64,000 nucleotides of DNA from Brevundimonas sp. (GTDB lineage: Bacteria > Pseudomonadota > Alphaproteobacteria > Caulobacterales > Caulobacteraceae), in contig NZ_JAIYCP010000003.1 of the NCBI RefSeq assembly GCF_027487935.1, positions 62,001-126,000 of the forward strand. The letters are read 5' to 3'. The notes under the pieces were generated by a model. The model saw nothing but the letters and a program-made list of their open reading frames with translations, was not told the DNA's origin and did no database searches. Position 1 is the stretch's first letter, and each line of letters begins with the position of its first letter. The translations under genes were made by a program, and so were the position numbers. Positions 23,250 through 32,028 of this stretch are shown one piece after another.

Positions 23250-25574
23250 ATGACAAAGAACACCAAGAGGCCGCCCGCCGGTCTCCCCGACAAAGATACC
23301 CTGCTCGCCTTCCTGCGCGATGCGGGAACGGCCGAGAAGGCCGATATCGCCCGCCACTTCGGCCTCAAGGGTCATGAGCGGCGCATGTTGCGCGAAATGA
23401 TCCGCGCACTCGAGGAAGAAGGAAAACTGGGTAAGCGCGGCCGCAAGGGCTTTTCCGAGGTCGGTGCCCTGCCCCCCGTCGGCGTCGCCGATGTCGTCGA
23501 GCGCGATCTCGACGGTGAACTCTATGTCCGTCTGGTCGAGGCCTCGGCCGACGCCCCGCGCGCCCTGCTGATTCCCGACAACGGCGGCAAGACCGGCCAC
23601 GCGCCCGGCATGGGCGACCGCGTCCTGGTCAAGTTCGCCCGCGGCGAGGACGGCTGGGAAGCCCGGCTGATCAAGAAACTGGACGCCGGTGCCAACAAGA
23701 TTCTGGGCGTCATCCGAAAATCGAACAGGGAGGTCCGGGTCGAGCCCGTGGACCGCCGGTCAAAGGACGTCCTGCTGGTCCCCCACGCCCAGGCCGAAGG
23801 CCTGCGCGACGGCGATCTGGTGCTGGCCGCCATCGAGAAGGGCGACCAGCGGTACGGTCCCAAACGCGGCAAGATCCTCGAGAAAATCGGCCACGAGGGC
23901 GACGCCCGCGCCGCCTCCCTGATCGCCATCGCCGCCCACAATGTGCCGATGGGCTTCTCCGAGGCCGTCGAGAAGGAGGCCGGAGATCAGGAACTGCCGT
24001 CGCTGAAGGGCCGCGAGGACCTGCGCGACCTGCCGCTGATCACCATCGACCCCGCCGACGCCCGCGACCACGATGACGCCGTCTATGCGATGCGCGACGA
24101 AGACCCCAAGAACCCCGACGGCTGGATCGTCTGGGTCGCCATCGCCGACGTCGCCGCCTACGTCCGGCCCAACACCAATCTGGACCGCGAGGCCCGCGAC
24201 AAGGGCAACTCGACCTATTTCCCCGACCGCGTCGAGCCGATGCTGCCCGAGCGCCTGTCCAACGGCCTGTGCAGCCTGAAGGAGGGCGAGAACCGCGCCT
24301 GCCTCGCCGTGCGCATGGTCTTCGACAGGGACGGGCGGAAGACCGGCCACAAATTCGTTCGCGGCCTGATGCGGTCGCAGGCCAAGCTCAGCTACGAACA
24401 GGCCCAGGCGGCCATCAACGGCCAGACCGACGATGCGACCGGCCCGATCATGGCGGCCATCCTCGAACCGCTGTGGGCTGCCTATCGCACCATGCTCAAG
24501 GGCCGGCTGAAACGCAGCCCGCTGGCGATCGAAAGCCCGGAACGTCGCATCCGCATGAATGCCGAAGGCCAGATCATCTCGATCGAGCCCCGCGTCAGCC
24601 TCGAGGCCCACCGGCTGATCGAGGAGATGATGATCCAGGCCAATGTCTGCGCCGCCGAGACGCTGGAGCAGAAGAAGACACCCCTGCTCTACCGCGTCCA
24701 CGATGCGCCCAGTCAGGAGAAGCTCTTCAACCTGGGCGACTTCCTCCAGACCATCGGCAAACCCTGGAACAAGGGTGAGCCCGCAACGACCAGACGGTTC
24801 AACAAACTGCTGGACGAGACCCGCGGCGGCGACCACGCCGAGGTCGTCAATGAGGTCGTCCTGCGCAGCCAGATGCAGGCCATCTACTCGGCCGAGAACG
24901 TCGGCCATTTCGGCCTCAACCTCGACCGCTACGCCCATTTCACCTCCCCGATCCGGCGCTACTCCGACCTGATCGTCCACCGCGGCCTGATCCGGGCCCT
25001 GGGGCTCGGAAAGGACGGTCTGACCGACCGCGAGATCAGCGAACTGCCCGCCATCGCGGAACAGGTGACCCTGACCGAGCGCCGCTCCATGGCCGCCGAG
25101 CGCGCTGCCATGGACCGCTATATGGCCGCCTTCCTGCAGGAGCGCGTCGGGGCGACCTTCCCCGGCCGCATTACCGGCGTGACCCGCTTCGGCCTGTTCA
25201 TCCGGCTGGATGAGACCGGGGCAGACGGCCTGGTCCCAGTGTCCACCCTCGGGACCGAGTATTTCACCCACGACGACAAGTCCCATGCCCTGGTCGGGGA
25301 GCGCACCGGCGTGCGCTGGACCCTGGGCCGCAATGTCGAGGTCCGGCTGAAGGAAGCCACGCCCATCACCGGCGGCCTGGTCTTCGAGATGCTGTCCGAT
25401 CCCGCCCCCCGTGATCCCAATGCCCCCGCGCCGCGCCTCGGCCAGCGCGCCCGTGGCTCCGGTGGCGGCGGTTTCCCCAAGCGGGGCACCGGCCGTCCCG
25501 GTGGGCCCAAGCCATCCGGCGGCGGACGCCCCTCTGGCGGTCTGAAGGGCGTTCGCAAGGGCAAGCGGCGCTGA
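23250..25574 (+). CDS. rnr: Ribonuclease R
   Basis: This 774-residue RNase II-superfamily 3'-5' exoribonuclease digests structured RNA. An N-terminal winged-helix-like region (DKDTLLAFLRDAGTAEKADIARHFGL) precedes cold-shock-type OB segments (about 80-220). The RNB catalytic domain carries DPADARDHDDAV with the Mg-binding Asp cluster and HFTSPIRRYSDLIVHRGL. An S1 domain follows (ATFPGRITGVTRFGLFIRL, about 630-715) and then a Lys/Arg/Gly/Pro-rich tail ending KGVRKGKRR. Length and order are typical. The tail is a basic RNA-binding feature common in RNase R. Confidence 0.96.
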   Translation: MTKNTKRPPAGLPDKDTLLAFLRDAGTAEKADIARHFGLKGHERRMLREMIRALEEEGKLGKRGRKGFSEVGALPPVGVADVVERDLDGELYVRLVEASADAPRALLIPDNGGKTGHAPGMGDRVLVKFARGEDGWEARLIKKLDAGANKILGVIRKSNREVRVEPVDRRSKDVLLVPHAQAEGLRDGDLVLAAIEKGDQRYGPKRGKILEKIGHEGDARAASLIAIAAHNVPMGFSEAVEKEAGDQELPSLKGREDLRDLPLITIDPADARDHDDAVYAMRDEDPKNPDGWIVWVAIADVAAYVRPNTNLDREARDKGNSTYFPDRVEPMLPERLSNGLCSLKEGENRACLAVRMVFDRDGRKTGHKFVRGLMRSQAKLSYEQAQAAINGQTDDATGPIMAAILEPLWAAYRTMLKGRLKRSPLAIESPERRIRMNAEGQIISIEPRVSLEAHRLIEEMMIQANVCAAETLEQKKTPLLYRVHDAPSQEKLFNLGDFLQTIGKPWNKGEPATTRRFNKLLDETRGGDHAEVVNEVVLRSQMQAIYSAENVGHFGLNLDRYAHFTSPIRRYSDLIVHRGLIRALGLGKDGLTDREISELPAIAEQVTLTERRSMAAERAAMDRYMAAFLQERVGATFPGRITGVTRFGLFIRLDETGADGLVPVSTLGTEYFTHDDKSHALVGERTGVRWTLGRNVEVRLKEATPITGGLVFEMLSDPAPRDPNAPAPRLGQRARGSGGGGFPKRGTGRPGGPKPSGGGRPSGGLKGVRKGKRR

Positions 25575-25635
25575 TGGCGAAAATCGTCACAACACTGCCG
25601 CATCCGATCCGCTAGTCTCGCGGCGGGAGGACGAG

Positions 25636-26631
25636 ATGATCAGACCGAAACCTGGCATAGCCGCCCTGCTGGCCGCTTTCCTGCTCGCCGCTCCGGTCGG
25701 CGCCAATGACAGCGTCGCCTCCATGGGTGCCGGCGGCCTGGTCTTCCAGCGCACCGACGGCATCGCGATGCGCTCGGAAGACCTCTATGTATCCGCACGG
25801 GAAATCCGCGTCCGCTACCGCTTCTACAATCGCACAGACCGCGACATCGGCACCCTGGTCGCCTTTCCCATGCCCGATCTGCGGGGGGGTATAGAGAGCG
25901 ATGTCGCGATCGAGGACCCGTTGCAGATGCCCTTCACCACCACCGTGAACGGCCGGCGGGTCGCAACCAATGTCGAACAGAAGGCTGTCTTCGGCGACGT
26001 CGATCACTCGGACATGATCCGCGGTCTGGGCCTGCCGCTTTCGCCGCGCGGCGAGGCGACGATGCGGGCCCTTGCCACCCTTCCCCGACCGCAGATCGAC
26101 ATGCTGGTCGAGATGGGCCTGCTGGAGGACCGGTCATGGACTGACGCCGGCGTCCGGCGCCTTGAGCTGGTGCCCCTCTGGACGCTTAGGACGACCCACT
26201 ACTGGACCCAGGTTTTCCCGGCCGGACGAGAGCTCGACGTCCGCCATCGGTATGCACCGGCCGTCGGCGGCTCTGTCGGCAGCCGTTTCGGCTATCCAGC
26301 CCCGGACGGTGTCGACCCGGCCGGAGAAGATGCGGCCCGCTACTGCGCCGACGACGCCTTCCGGGCCGGTGCGCGCCGGATGCGGACGCGCGGCCTTTCC
26401 CTGAGCGAAACCTGGGTCGACTACATCCTGACCACCGGCGCCAACTGGGCAGAGCCGATCGGTGACTTCCGTCTGGTGGTCGACAAGGGCCGATCGCGCA
26501 ATCTGGTGAGCTTCTGCGGTGAGGGCGTGCGTCGGATCAGTTCCACGCAGTTCGAGATCCGACGGCGCAATTTCACGCCCACCCGGGACCTGTCGGTGCT
26601 AATCCTGACCGGTGAACGCATCGACGACTGA
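25636..26631 (+). CDS. DUF4424 family exported protein
   Basis: This 331-residue protein has a signal peptide (about 1-22, ending VGAND). The N-terminal family pattern is visible: NDSVASMGAGGLVFQRTDGIAMRSEDLYVS, then VRYRFYNRTDRDIGTLVAFPMPDL. Several Trp-containing beta segments follow (THYWTQVFPAGRELDVRH, GANWAEPIGDFRLVVDKG). DUF4424 proteins are periplasmic or surface proteins of unknown function. The stop overlaps the start of the Nudix gene by 20 bp, so the two are probably translationally coupled. Confidence 0.85.
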   Translation: MIRPKPGIAALLAAFLLAAPVGANDSVASMGAGGLVFQRTDGIAMRSEDLYVSAREIRVRYRFYNRTDRDIGTLVAFPMPDLRGGIESDVAIEDPLQMPFTTTVNGRRVATNVEQKAVFGDVDHSDMIRGLGLPLSPRGEATMRALATLPRPQIDMLVEMGLLEDRSWTDAGVRRLELVPLWTLRTTHYWTQVFPAGRELDVRHRYAPAVGGSVGSRFGYPAPDGVDPAGEDAARYCADDAFRAGARRMRTRGLSLSETWVDYILTTGANWAEPIGDFRLVVDKGRSRNLVSFCGEGVRRISSTQFEIRRRNFTPTRDLSVLILTGERIDD

Positions 26632-27331
26632 CCCCTTCGACCCGGACGGCGACCTGACCGACGCGCCGCGCGTCGGGGGACGCCAGCCGACGAAGGATGC
26701 CGCGACCCTGATCCTGACCCGCATCCGCAAGGGTGCGACCGAGGTGCTGATGGGGCGCCGGGCCCCCGGTCATGTCTTCATGGCGTCGAAATGGGTGTTT
26801 CCCGGCGGCCGGATCGACCGCTCGGACTTCACCGCCGCCGCCGCCAACGAGCTGCCGGCGGCCGATATGGCCCGACTGACCCGCGAGGTACCGGCCCGCC
26901 GCGCCCGCGCCCTGGCCCTGGCCGCGGTGCGCGAGACCTTCGAGGAGACCGGATTGTTGCTCGCCGCCCCCGCCCCCATCGCCTCCGTCGCCGGACCTTG
27001 GCGCGAGTTCCGGGCGGTCGGCGCCCTGCCTGACCTGGCGGCCCTGTCCTATGTGGCTCGGGCCATCACCCCGCCGGGCCGGAGCCGCCGCTTCGATGCC
27101 CGCTTCTTCATGGCCGACGTGCAGGCCCTGCTGCACCCGGAGCCGACCGCCGGCTCAGGCGAGCTGGACGAGATCGCCTGGCTCCCGCTCGCCGATACAC
27201 GACCGCTGGACCTGCCGGCGATCACCCGGTTCGTGCTGGGCGAGGTCGGCGAACGCCTCGCCCGGCCGGATCGACCCCTGCCCTATGTCCGCATGGTGCG
27301 CGGCCGGCATGTGATCGAGCATCAGGACTGA
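26612..27331 (+). CDS. Nudix hydrolase, NUDT19-like with split Nudix box
   Basis: This is a 239-residue Nudix hydrolase. The N-terminal strand region AATLILTRIRKGATEVLMGRR leads to VFPGGRIDRSD, the first half of the Nudix box. The second half, RETFEETGLLLA, with the metal-binding Glu cluster, comes only after about 35 inserted residues, a layout seen in the NUDT19/RP2p subgroup that acts on acyl-CoA derivatives. The start is a GTG at 26612 inside the end of the DUF4424 gene; no good ribosome-binding site is visible, fitting coupled translation. CoA-related activity is inference from subgroup layout only. Confidence 0.85.
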   Translation: MNASTTDPFDPDGDLTDAPRVGGRQPTKDAATLILTRIRKGATEVLMGRRAPGHVFMASKWVFPGGRIDRSDFTAAAANELPAADMARLTREVPARRARALALAAVRETFEETGLLLAAPAPIASVAGPWREFRAVGALPDLAALSYVARAITPPGRSRRFDARFFMADVQALLHPEPTAGSGELDEIAWLPLADTRPLDLPAITRFVLGEVGERLARPDRPLPYVRMVRGRHVIEHQD

Positions 27332-27377
27332 GGGGACACGCGCCCCGGGAAGGCCGCCGCTGCCGCCCCGGTCGGCT

Positions 27378-27998
27378 CTAGGCGCCTGCGCCCGCCGCAG
27401 GGCGTGCGCGGCATTCCGCCAGCCAGCGCGCCAGATGGGTCAGCTCCTCGGGCGGCCGGTATTTGATCATCCGCGCGAAATCCAGACCGATCACGGCGAC
27501 GATGTCGGCGATGGTGAAGCGGTCCGCGGCGATGAAGGCTTGTTCGGCCAGCCGCCGGTCGAGGCTCTTCATGAATTTCTCGGCCGCCACGCGGTTGTAC
27601 TCGGCCATTTGCGGCATCTGCACCGCCTCCAGCACCGCCAGGGCCGGGTGGGAGTGGCGCACGCTCAGCATCAGCGGATTGGCCAGATAGAATTCGCAGC
27701 GCCGCGTCCACATCTCGATGATCGCCTGTTCGCGCGCGTCGTGGCCGAACAGATTGGGCTCCGGATAGAGGGCTTCCAGATACCGGCAGATGGCCACGGA
27801 CTCCGAAACCGTGGTCCCGTCGTCCAGCTCCAGCGCCGGCACGTGCGGCACACCCACACGGGCCCGATATTCGGGCGTCTTGTGGGCTCCGGTCAGGATG
27901 TCGACCTCGATCACCTCGACGTCCTCAATCCCCTTCTCGGCCATCGCCCAGCGGACCCGGCGCGGATTCGGCGCGCGGTAGGAGGTGTAGAGTTTCAT
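27378..27998 (-). CDS. Glutathione S-transferase family protein
   Basis: This 206-residue protein has the two-domain GST plan. The thioredoxin-like N-terminal domain carries MKLYTSYRAPNPRRVRWAM, with a Ser/Tyr region that activates glutathione, the cis-Pro loop VPHVPALELDDG, and SESVAICRYLEALYP. The C-terminal helical domain (about 90-206) includes FIAADRFTIADIVAVIGLDF. No cysteine replaces the usual catalytic hydroxyl. The substrate is not predictable. The gene is convergent with the Nudix gene and lies just downstream of nupC on the same strand. Confidence 0.9.
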   Translation of the reverse strand: MKLYTSYRAPNPRRVRWAMAEKGIEDVEVIEVDILTGAHKTPEYRARVGVPHVPALELDDGTTVSESVAICRYLEALYPEPNLFGHDAREQAIIEMWTRRCEFYLANPLMLSVRHSHPALAVLEAVQMPQMAEYNRVAAEKFMKSLDRRLAEQAFIAADRFTIADIVAVIGLDFARMIKYRPPEELTHLARWLAECRARPAAGAGA

Positions 27999-28028
27999 CA
28001 GACAATCCTCAGGAAACGGGCTCCGGCG

Positions 28029-29306
28029 TCAGCGGAACATTACAGTGGGCATGGCACCCACAATGGCGGCCGTCATCAGGGTGGCCAGAAAGCCTGCGAA
28101 CAGGGCCTTCCAGACCATGCCCAGGACCTCCTCCCGACGTTCGGGCATCAGGACGCTCAGGCCGGTTACCGTGATTCCGACCGAGCCGATGTTGGCGAAG
28201 CCGCACAGGGCATAGGTCATCAGCATCCGGGTCCGCTCGGTCATCTCGCCAGCCGGGACGGCGCCCAGTTCGATGAAGGCCCTGAATTCGGTCTGGGTCA
28301 GTTTGACGCCCAGCAGCCAGCCGGCCTTGCCGGCCTCGGCCCATTCGACACCGGAGAGCCAGGCCACGGGCATGAAGACCCAGCCCAGCAGACGCTCGAT
28401 CGTCACCGGGCCGTCGAACAGCCAGAAACCGCCGAGCATGACGTTGATCAGGGCCATCAGGGCCACGAAGACGATCAGCACCGCCGAGATGTTCAGCACC
28501 ACCATCAGGCCGTCGGCCGTGCCCTTGACGATGGCGTCGATCGCGCTGTCGTATCTGAGCGCCGATCCGTAGTCCGCAACGGCTCCGCCCTCGCCCGCGG
28601 TCTCCGGGATCATGATGCGGGCCAGCAGGACGCCGGCCGGGGCCGAGACGATCGAGGCCACCAGCACATGGCCGGCGGCGTTCGTCATGACCGGGGCCAG
28701 GATGGCGGCATAGGCCACCATGGTCGACCCCGCGACGGTGGCCAGACCCACCACCATCATCAGGAACAGCTCCGACCGGGTCAGCTTGTCCAGATAGGCC
28801 CGGATCACGATCGGGCTCTCGACCATGCCGAGGAAGATATTGGCCGCCACCGCCAGCGCCGAGGCCCCGCCCAGGCCCATGGTGCGCTGGAACAGCAGGC
28901 CGAAGCCGTGGGTGATCCACTTCAGGATCTTCCAGTGCCACAGCAGGGCCGACAGGGCCGAGATCACCAGGATCATCGGCAGGACGTTGAAGGCGAAGGT
29001 GAACAGGGCCGGCGGATTCTCGACCGAATAGGGCTGACTGCCACCGGCCAGATAGCCGAACACGAACTGGGCCCCCACGGCCGAGGCACGGGTCAGACCG
29101 TCCACCGCACCGGTAATCGCCGTCAGGACAACCTCGGATCCCGGAATGCCGAACAGCACCGCCACCAGGGCGGCCTGCAGGGCGACCGCCCCAAGGGCCA
29201 GCCGCCAGGGAAAGGCCTTGCGGTTCTCGGACAGGCCCCAGCAGGCCACCACGATGACCAGCAGCCCCAGCAGGCTCTGAAGGTTCAGGACACTGAACAT
29301 GGACAT
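28029..29306 (-). CDS. Concentrative nucleoside transporter NupC family
   Basis: This is a 425-residue inner-membrane nucleoside/cation symporter. Multiple hydrophobic helices run through the protein with family sequence such as QFVFGYLAGGSQPY, ALPMILVISALSALLWH, KWITHGFGLLFQRTMGLGGA, NIFLGMVESPIVIRAYL, and the C-terminal YALCGFANIGSVGITVTGL. I chose the ATG at 29306 with GGGGA ahead of it; an ATG at 29453 would add 49 non-membrane residues. Homologues carry nucleosides using Na+ or H+. The GST gene lies 30 bp downstream; no nucleoside catabolic gene is adjacent. Confidence 0.92.
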   Translation of the reverse strand: MSMFSVLNLQSLLGLLVIVVACWGLSENRKAFPWRLALGAVALQAALVAVLFGIPGSEVVLTAITGAVDGLTRASAVGAQFVFGYLAGGSQPYSVENPPALFTFAFNVLPMILVISALSALLWHWKILKWITHGFGLLFQRTMGLGGASALAVAANIFLGMVESPIVIRAYLDKLTRSELFLMMVVGLATVAGSTMVAYAAILAPVMTNAAGHVLVASIVSAPAGVLLARIMIPETAGEGGAVADYGSALRYDSAIDAIVKGTADGLMVVLNISAVLIVFVALMALINVMLGGFWLFDGPVTIERLLGWVFMPVAWLSGVEWAEAGKAGWLLGVKLTQTEFRAFIELGAVPAGEMTERTRMLMTYALCGFANIGSVGITVTGLSVLMPERREEVLGMVWKALFAGFLATLMTAAIVGAMPTVMFR

Positions 29307-29478
29307 GGTTCCCCACCGGCTCCCCCGCCGGTCCGGCCCCGTTGAACGCCACGCAGAAGAGTCTGGCAAGATACCGTCTTCGGACCGGTCATCGGACGCT
29401 TCGCCCTGCGAGGGCAGCCCGTCCGAAAACCGGCGCTTCAGCCCTTCCGGCAAGCTTCTCTGGCAAGCGCTGCAAAGG

Positions 29479-30081
29479 TTACCGAGCTGATGACGCGGTC
29501 ACTTCGCATCGACCGAACGGATCGACCGTAACGAGAAAATGCCGATAGTTCGGGAACGGTCGCCTTGTCATCATAGCGGTTCGGAACTCGGCCAACTCCC
29601 CCGTGCGCGCAAGCGCGACAAAATCAGTGTGATTGACAGGGTCGAAGTAGACGCTGATGACCCCGAGAGCCGGGTCGTATTCGTAGACGATTTGTGGGCG
29701 GTCGGGATCGCCGAGTAGCAGCCGCCGCCCAGTGCCTTGACGGTGCGGTGTGAGGGGCTCTTCTTCCTCGTTCAATACGACGGTACGGACACCCCCGGCG
29801 CGCCACTCTGTTCTTCCTTCCAGGTCATCACAGGACCGCGGCACTGCGATTCTGACCGTTTCTCCTCGTGCGCAGAAAAGCGTCGGGGTGGAACAGTCGT
29901 CGAGAATGCTCCCGGTCGGAGCCGCCCCACGCTCGAGGCGGTTTGGAAAATCGAGGAGGATGTCACCGAATACGAAAACCCCGCGCCCCGACCAACTCTG
30001 TAGCGATAGGGACGAGACTGCGCCCGTCGGCGCGCAAGCGCCGACAAGTCCGACCAAGAACAACCAGCCCAAGGCTTTCAA
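29479..30081 (-). CDS. Predicted lipoprotein, orphan
   Basis: This is a 200-residue predicted lipoprotein. Starting at a TTG (30081) preceded by GGAGG at 6 nt, the N-terminus MKALGWLFLVGLVGAC is a lipoprotein signal with lipobox LVGAC, modified at Cys16. The mature protein is beta-rich, with polar repeats such as EYDPALGVISVYFDPVNH and FPNYRHFLVTVDP near the C-terminus, and has other cysteines (ILDDCSTPTLFCARG, VPRSCDD) that could form disulfides. No family is recognised. Local base composition is visibly less GC-rich than both neighbours, which suggests transfer. It lies between nupC and ilvE, both minus strand. Confidence 0.65.
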   Translation of the reverse strand: MKALGWLFLVGLVGACAPTGAVSSLSLQSWSGRGVFVFGDILLDFPNRLERGAAPTGSILDDCSTPTLFCARGETVRIAVPRSCDDLEGRTEWRAGGVRTVVLNEEEEPLTPHRQGTGRRLLLGDPDRPQIVYEYDPALGVISVYFDPVNHTDFVALARTGELAEFRTAMMTRRPFPNYRHFLVTVDPFGRCEVTASSAR

Positions 30082-30319
30082 TTCGATCCTCCGCTGTTCT
30101 CCCAACGAGTACCCACGAGTTGGAAATCCCCCTGTAGGGATCGCTACACCGGCAAAGCCCCCTGGAGTTCGCGCAACATTGTTGGCGGCTCCTTCGCTTT
30201 GCTCAAAGTAACCCGTTGTACCAGGATGGAAATTGGACGCCGTGCCTTCGACGCGAGTTGGTGTGCTGACACTTTCACAACATCAGACACTCTTCAAGTG
30301 AAGATCGAGCTCGCGCAGC

Positions 30320-31201
30320 CTAAGGCTGTCCCCGCACCAGCCGGCTGTACTCATCCATCAGGCCGAGGCTGAGATCGGCCGGGGTGAAGCGGTAGTCGCC
30401 GATCTCGCTCACCGGGGTGATCTCGGCCGCCGTGCCGCACAGGAAGCATTCGCTGAACCCGGCCAGCTCTTCGGGCAGGATCGCGCGCACCTCGACCTCG
30501 ATGCCCCGCGCCGTCAGCATTTCCAGCACGGTCTGGCGGGTGATGCCGTTCAGGATTGCGCCGTCGGCGGGCGGGGTGATCACCCGGCCGTCCTGCACGA
30601 AGAACACATTGGCGCCCGTCGCCTCGGCGACATAGCCGCGCCAGTCCAGCAGCATGGCATCGGCATAGCCCCGCGCGTCGGCATAGTGGCGATTGATGGT
30701 GCCGATCATGTACAGGCCCGCCGCCTTGGCCTCGGTCGGGGCGGTTTCCGGCGACGGCCGCTTGTAGGGTGCCCAGCAAAGGCGGATGCCCTTGCGCTTG
30801 GTTTCCGGGTCGAAATAGCTGGGCCAGTCCCAGGCGGCGATGGCCACATGGACGGTGGTGTTCTGGGCCGGGACGCTGACCTGCTCCGAACCGCGCCAGG
30901 CCAGGGGGCGCACATAGGCGTCGGTCAGGCCATTTCGCGCGCAGGTCTCCTTGCAGGCGTCGTTGATCTGCGCCACCGTGAAGGGAATACTGAAGTCGAG
31001 CACCTCGGCCGAACGGAAGAAGCGGTTCGTGTGTTCCGTCAATTTGAAGATCTGGCCATTATACATTCGTTCGCCCTCGAAGACCGAAGACGCGTAATGC
31101 AAGGCGTGGGTCAAAACGTGCACGCGAGCTTCGCGCCAGGGCACAAATTCGCCGTCAAACCAGATCCAGCCGTCACGATCGTCGATAGGAACGAAGGCCA
31201 T
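30320..31201 (-). CDS. ilvE: Branched-chain amino acid aminotransferase (fold IV)
   Basis: This 293-residue class IV PLP aminotransferase interconverts Leu/Ile/Val and their 2-oxo acids with glutamate. Features: GWIWFDGEFVPWREARVHVLTHALHYASSVFEGERMY, the Schiff-base Lys in EAKAAGLYMIG, LLDWRGYVAEATGANVFFV, and NGITRQTVLEML. Length is slightly shorter than E. coli IlvE but normal for alphaproteobacteria. It is divergently transcribed from an OmpR-type response regulator with an 88-bp gap. The 238 bp on its 3' side, before the lipoprotein, hold no gene I can see. Confidence 0.93.
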   Translation of the reverse strand: MAFVPIDDRDGWIWFDGEFVPWREARVHVLTHALHYASSVFEGERMYNGQIFKLTEHTNRFFRSAEVLDFSIPFTVAQINDACKETCARNGLTDAYVRPLAWRGSEQVSVPAQNTTVHVAIAAWDWPSYFDPETKRKGIRLCWAPYKRPSPETAPTEAKAAGLYMIGTINRHYADARGYADAMLLDWRGYVAEATGANVFFVQDGRVITPPADGAILNGITRQTVLEMLTARGIEVEVRAILPEELAGFSECFLCGTAAEITPVSEIGDYRFTPADLSLGLMDEYSRLVRGQP

Positions 31202-31289
31202 TGAATATCGTCTCCCGCGCTGATCACCGGGTTAGAGCCGTCGCAATCGTTCAGGTCAACGCCTGGACGCGCTGTTCGGTCGCTTCGGC

Positions 31290-32021
31290 ATGAGCGATAT
31301 CCGCTCCCACGGCCGGTCCGGCCCGGTGGCCGGTGCCGGTGCCGGTCGCCATCTGCTGGTCGTCGATGATGATGACCGCATCCGCGAACTGCTGAAGGAG
31401 TTCCTCGCCCGGGAAGGGTATCGCGTCACCGGCGCGGCCCATGCCGCGGCCGCCAGACGCCTGATGGAGCTGATCGAGTTCGACCTGGTCGTGCTGGACG
31501 TGATGATGCCGGGCGAGAGCGGCTTCGACCTGACCACCTGGGTGCGCTCCAAGGCCGAGACCTCGAAAACGCCCGTCCTGCTGCTGACCGCGCGCGGCGA
31601 CCCCGACGACCGGATCGAGGGCCTGTCGCGCGGTGCAGATGACTATATGTCCAAGCCGTTCGACCCGCGCGAACTGGCCCTGCGCGTCGACGCCATCCTG
31701 CGGCGCACCGGCGGCAAGCCCCTGACACCGCGCGAGATCAAGCTGGGTCCCGCGGTGTTCGACATGGAGCGGCTGGAGCTGATGCGCGACGGCAAGCTGC
31801 AGCGGCTCACCGAGGCCGAGGCACAGCTTCTGAAAACCCTGGCCATTCACGCCCACGCGGCCGTGGAACGCATGAGCCTCTCACCCGACACCGCCGACAT
31901 CACCGGCCGCGCCGTGGACGTGCAGGTCACCCGCCTGCGCCGCAAGCTGGAGGCGGATCCCAAGAACCCACGCTATCTCCAGACCGTGCGCGGCGTCGGC
32001 TATATGCTGGCACCGGACTGA
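31290..32021 (+). CDS. OmpR/PhoB-family response regulator
   Basis: This is a 243-residue transcriptional regulator. The receiver domain has the acidic pocket VVDDDD (25-29 area), phosphoacceptor Asp70 in VVLDVMMPG, and KPFDPRELALRVDAIL with the conserved Lys. The winged-helix DNA-binding domain occupies about 150-243, ending VDVQVTRLRRKLEADP and YLQTVRGVGYMLAPD. Sequence style resembles the PetR/OmpR group of alphaproteobacteria. An extra Gly/Ala/His N-terminus (1-19) precedes the domain. The histidine kinase gene starts 7 bp downstream, so the pair is an operon. The regulon is unknown. Confidence 0.94.
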   Translation: MSDIRSHGRSGPVAGAGAGRHLLVVDDDDRIRELLKEFLAREGYRVTGAAHAAAARRLMELIEFDLVVLDVMMPGESGFDLTTWVRSKAETSKTPVLLLTARGDPDDRIEGLSRGADDYMSKPFDPRELALRVDAILRRTGGKPLTPREIKLGPAVFDMERLELMRDGKLQRLTEAEAQLLKTLAIHAHAAVERMSLSPDTADITGRAVDVQVTRLRRKLEADPKNPRYLQTVRGVGYMLAPD

Positions 32022-32028
32022 TGCCCCG

